Below are positions 36,383 to 36,422 of a stretch of 36,422 nt of DNA, piece by piece. The DNA lies in the NCBI RefSeq assembly GCF_000568405.1, contig NZ_ARZY01000046.1:1-36422 (forward strand). Direction: 5' to 3'. The notes under the pieces were generated by a model, which made no database searches, had not been told where the DNA came from, and saw nothing but the letters and a program-made list of their open reading frames with translations. Made by a program: the position numbers and the translations under genes. Origin of the DNA: Catenovulum agarivorans DS-2. GTDB lineage: Bacteria > Pseudomonadota > Gammaproteobacteria > Enterobacterales > Alteromonadaceae. Within the stretch, counting starts at the first letter, position 1. Each line of letters starts with the position of its first letter.

Positions 36383-36422
36383 CCTGTTGATCTTTCGAGT
36401 ACAATTTTGCAGCAGTTTGTTT

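Overview
The window reads as a stretch of chromosome from a marine gammaproteobacterium, most likely of the order Alteromonadales. The evidence is gene order and protein similarity recalled from known families: miaA-hfq-hflX-hflK-hflC, a yjeT-like gene before purA, rpsF-priB-rpsR-rplI, and rppH-ptsP-(TauE)-lgt-thyA. Base composition is moderately AT-rich and even, with little sign of recent transfer. No tRNA, rRNA, CRISPR array or phage module was seen, and no gap between genes exceeds 300 bases.

Region 1 (1-7650) holds the 3' part of miaA, then hfq, hflX (TTG start), hflK and hflC, closed by a terminator. A B12-binding/radical SAM protein, a 58-residue DUF2065 (YjeT) membrane protein and purA follow. 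Region 2 (7650-10740) has a Sel1-repeat membrane protein, a 108-bp nested inverted-repeat element, a parvulin isomerase, and the ribosomal operon rpsF-priB-rpsR-rplI behind a strong promoter with a GC-rich discriminator.

Region 3 (10740-18830) starts with a MerC-like membrane protein behind two tandem Zur-like boxes and a hybrid sensor kinase. It continues with the tightly packed set rppH, ptsP, TauE/SafE permease, lgt and thyA; rppH/ptsP and lgt/thyA overlap. Region 4 (18830-25550) has a DUF3857/transglutaminase-like secreted protein paired with a large TPR/Sel1 lipoprotein. It also has an unrecognised six-cysteine 88-residue protein whose promoter carries a perfect Fur box, a periplasmic solute-binding-like protein and a TMEM220-like protein.

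Region 5 (25480-32920, minus strand) carries glgB-malQ (glycogen branching and maltodextrin disproportionation), preceded by three CG-centred palindromes of LacI-family type. Upstream lies pyrB-hemL-rid, which links pyrimidine and tetrapyrrole synthesis with a Rid-family protein. Region 6 (33019-36422, minus strand) is a three-gene set for exported proteins: a DUF4331 protein, a cadherin-like lipoprotein and a TPR protein with a His-rich N-terminus. The best candidates for something undescribed are the Fur-box small protein, the Zur-box MerC-like gene, the DUF4331 set and the DUF3857/Sel1 pair. All functions are inferred from reading the sequence, without database searches.
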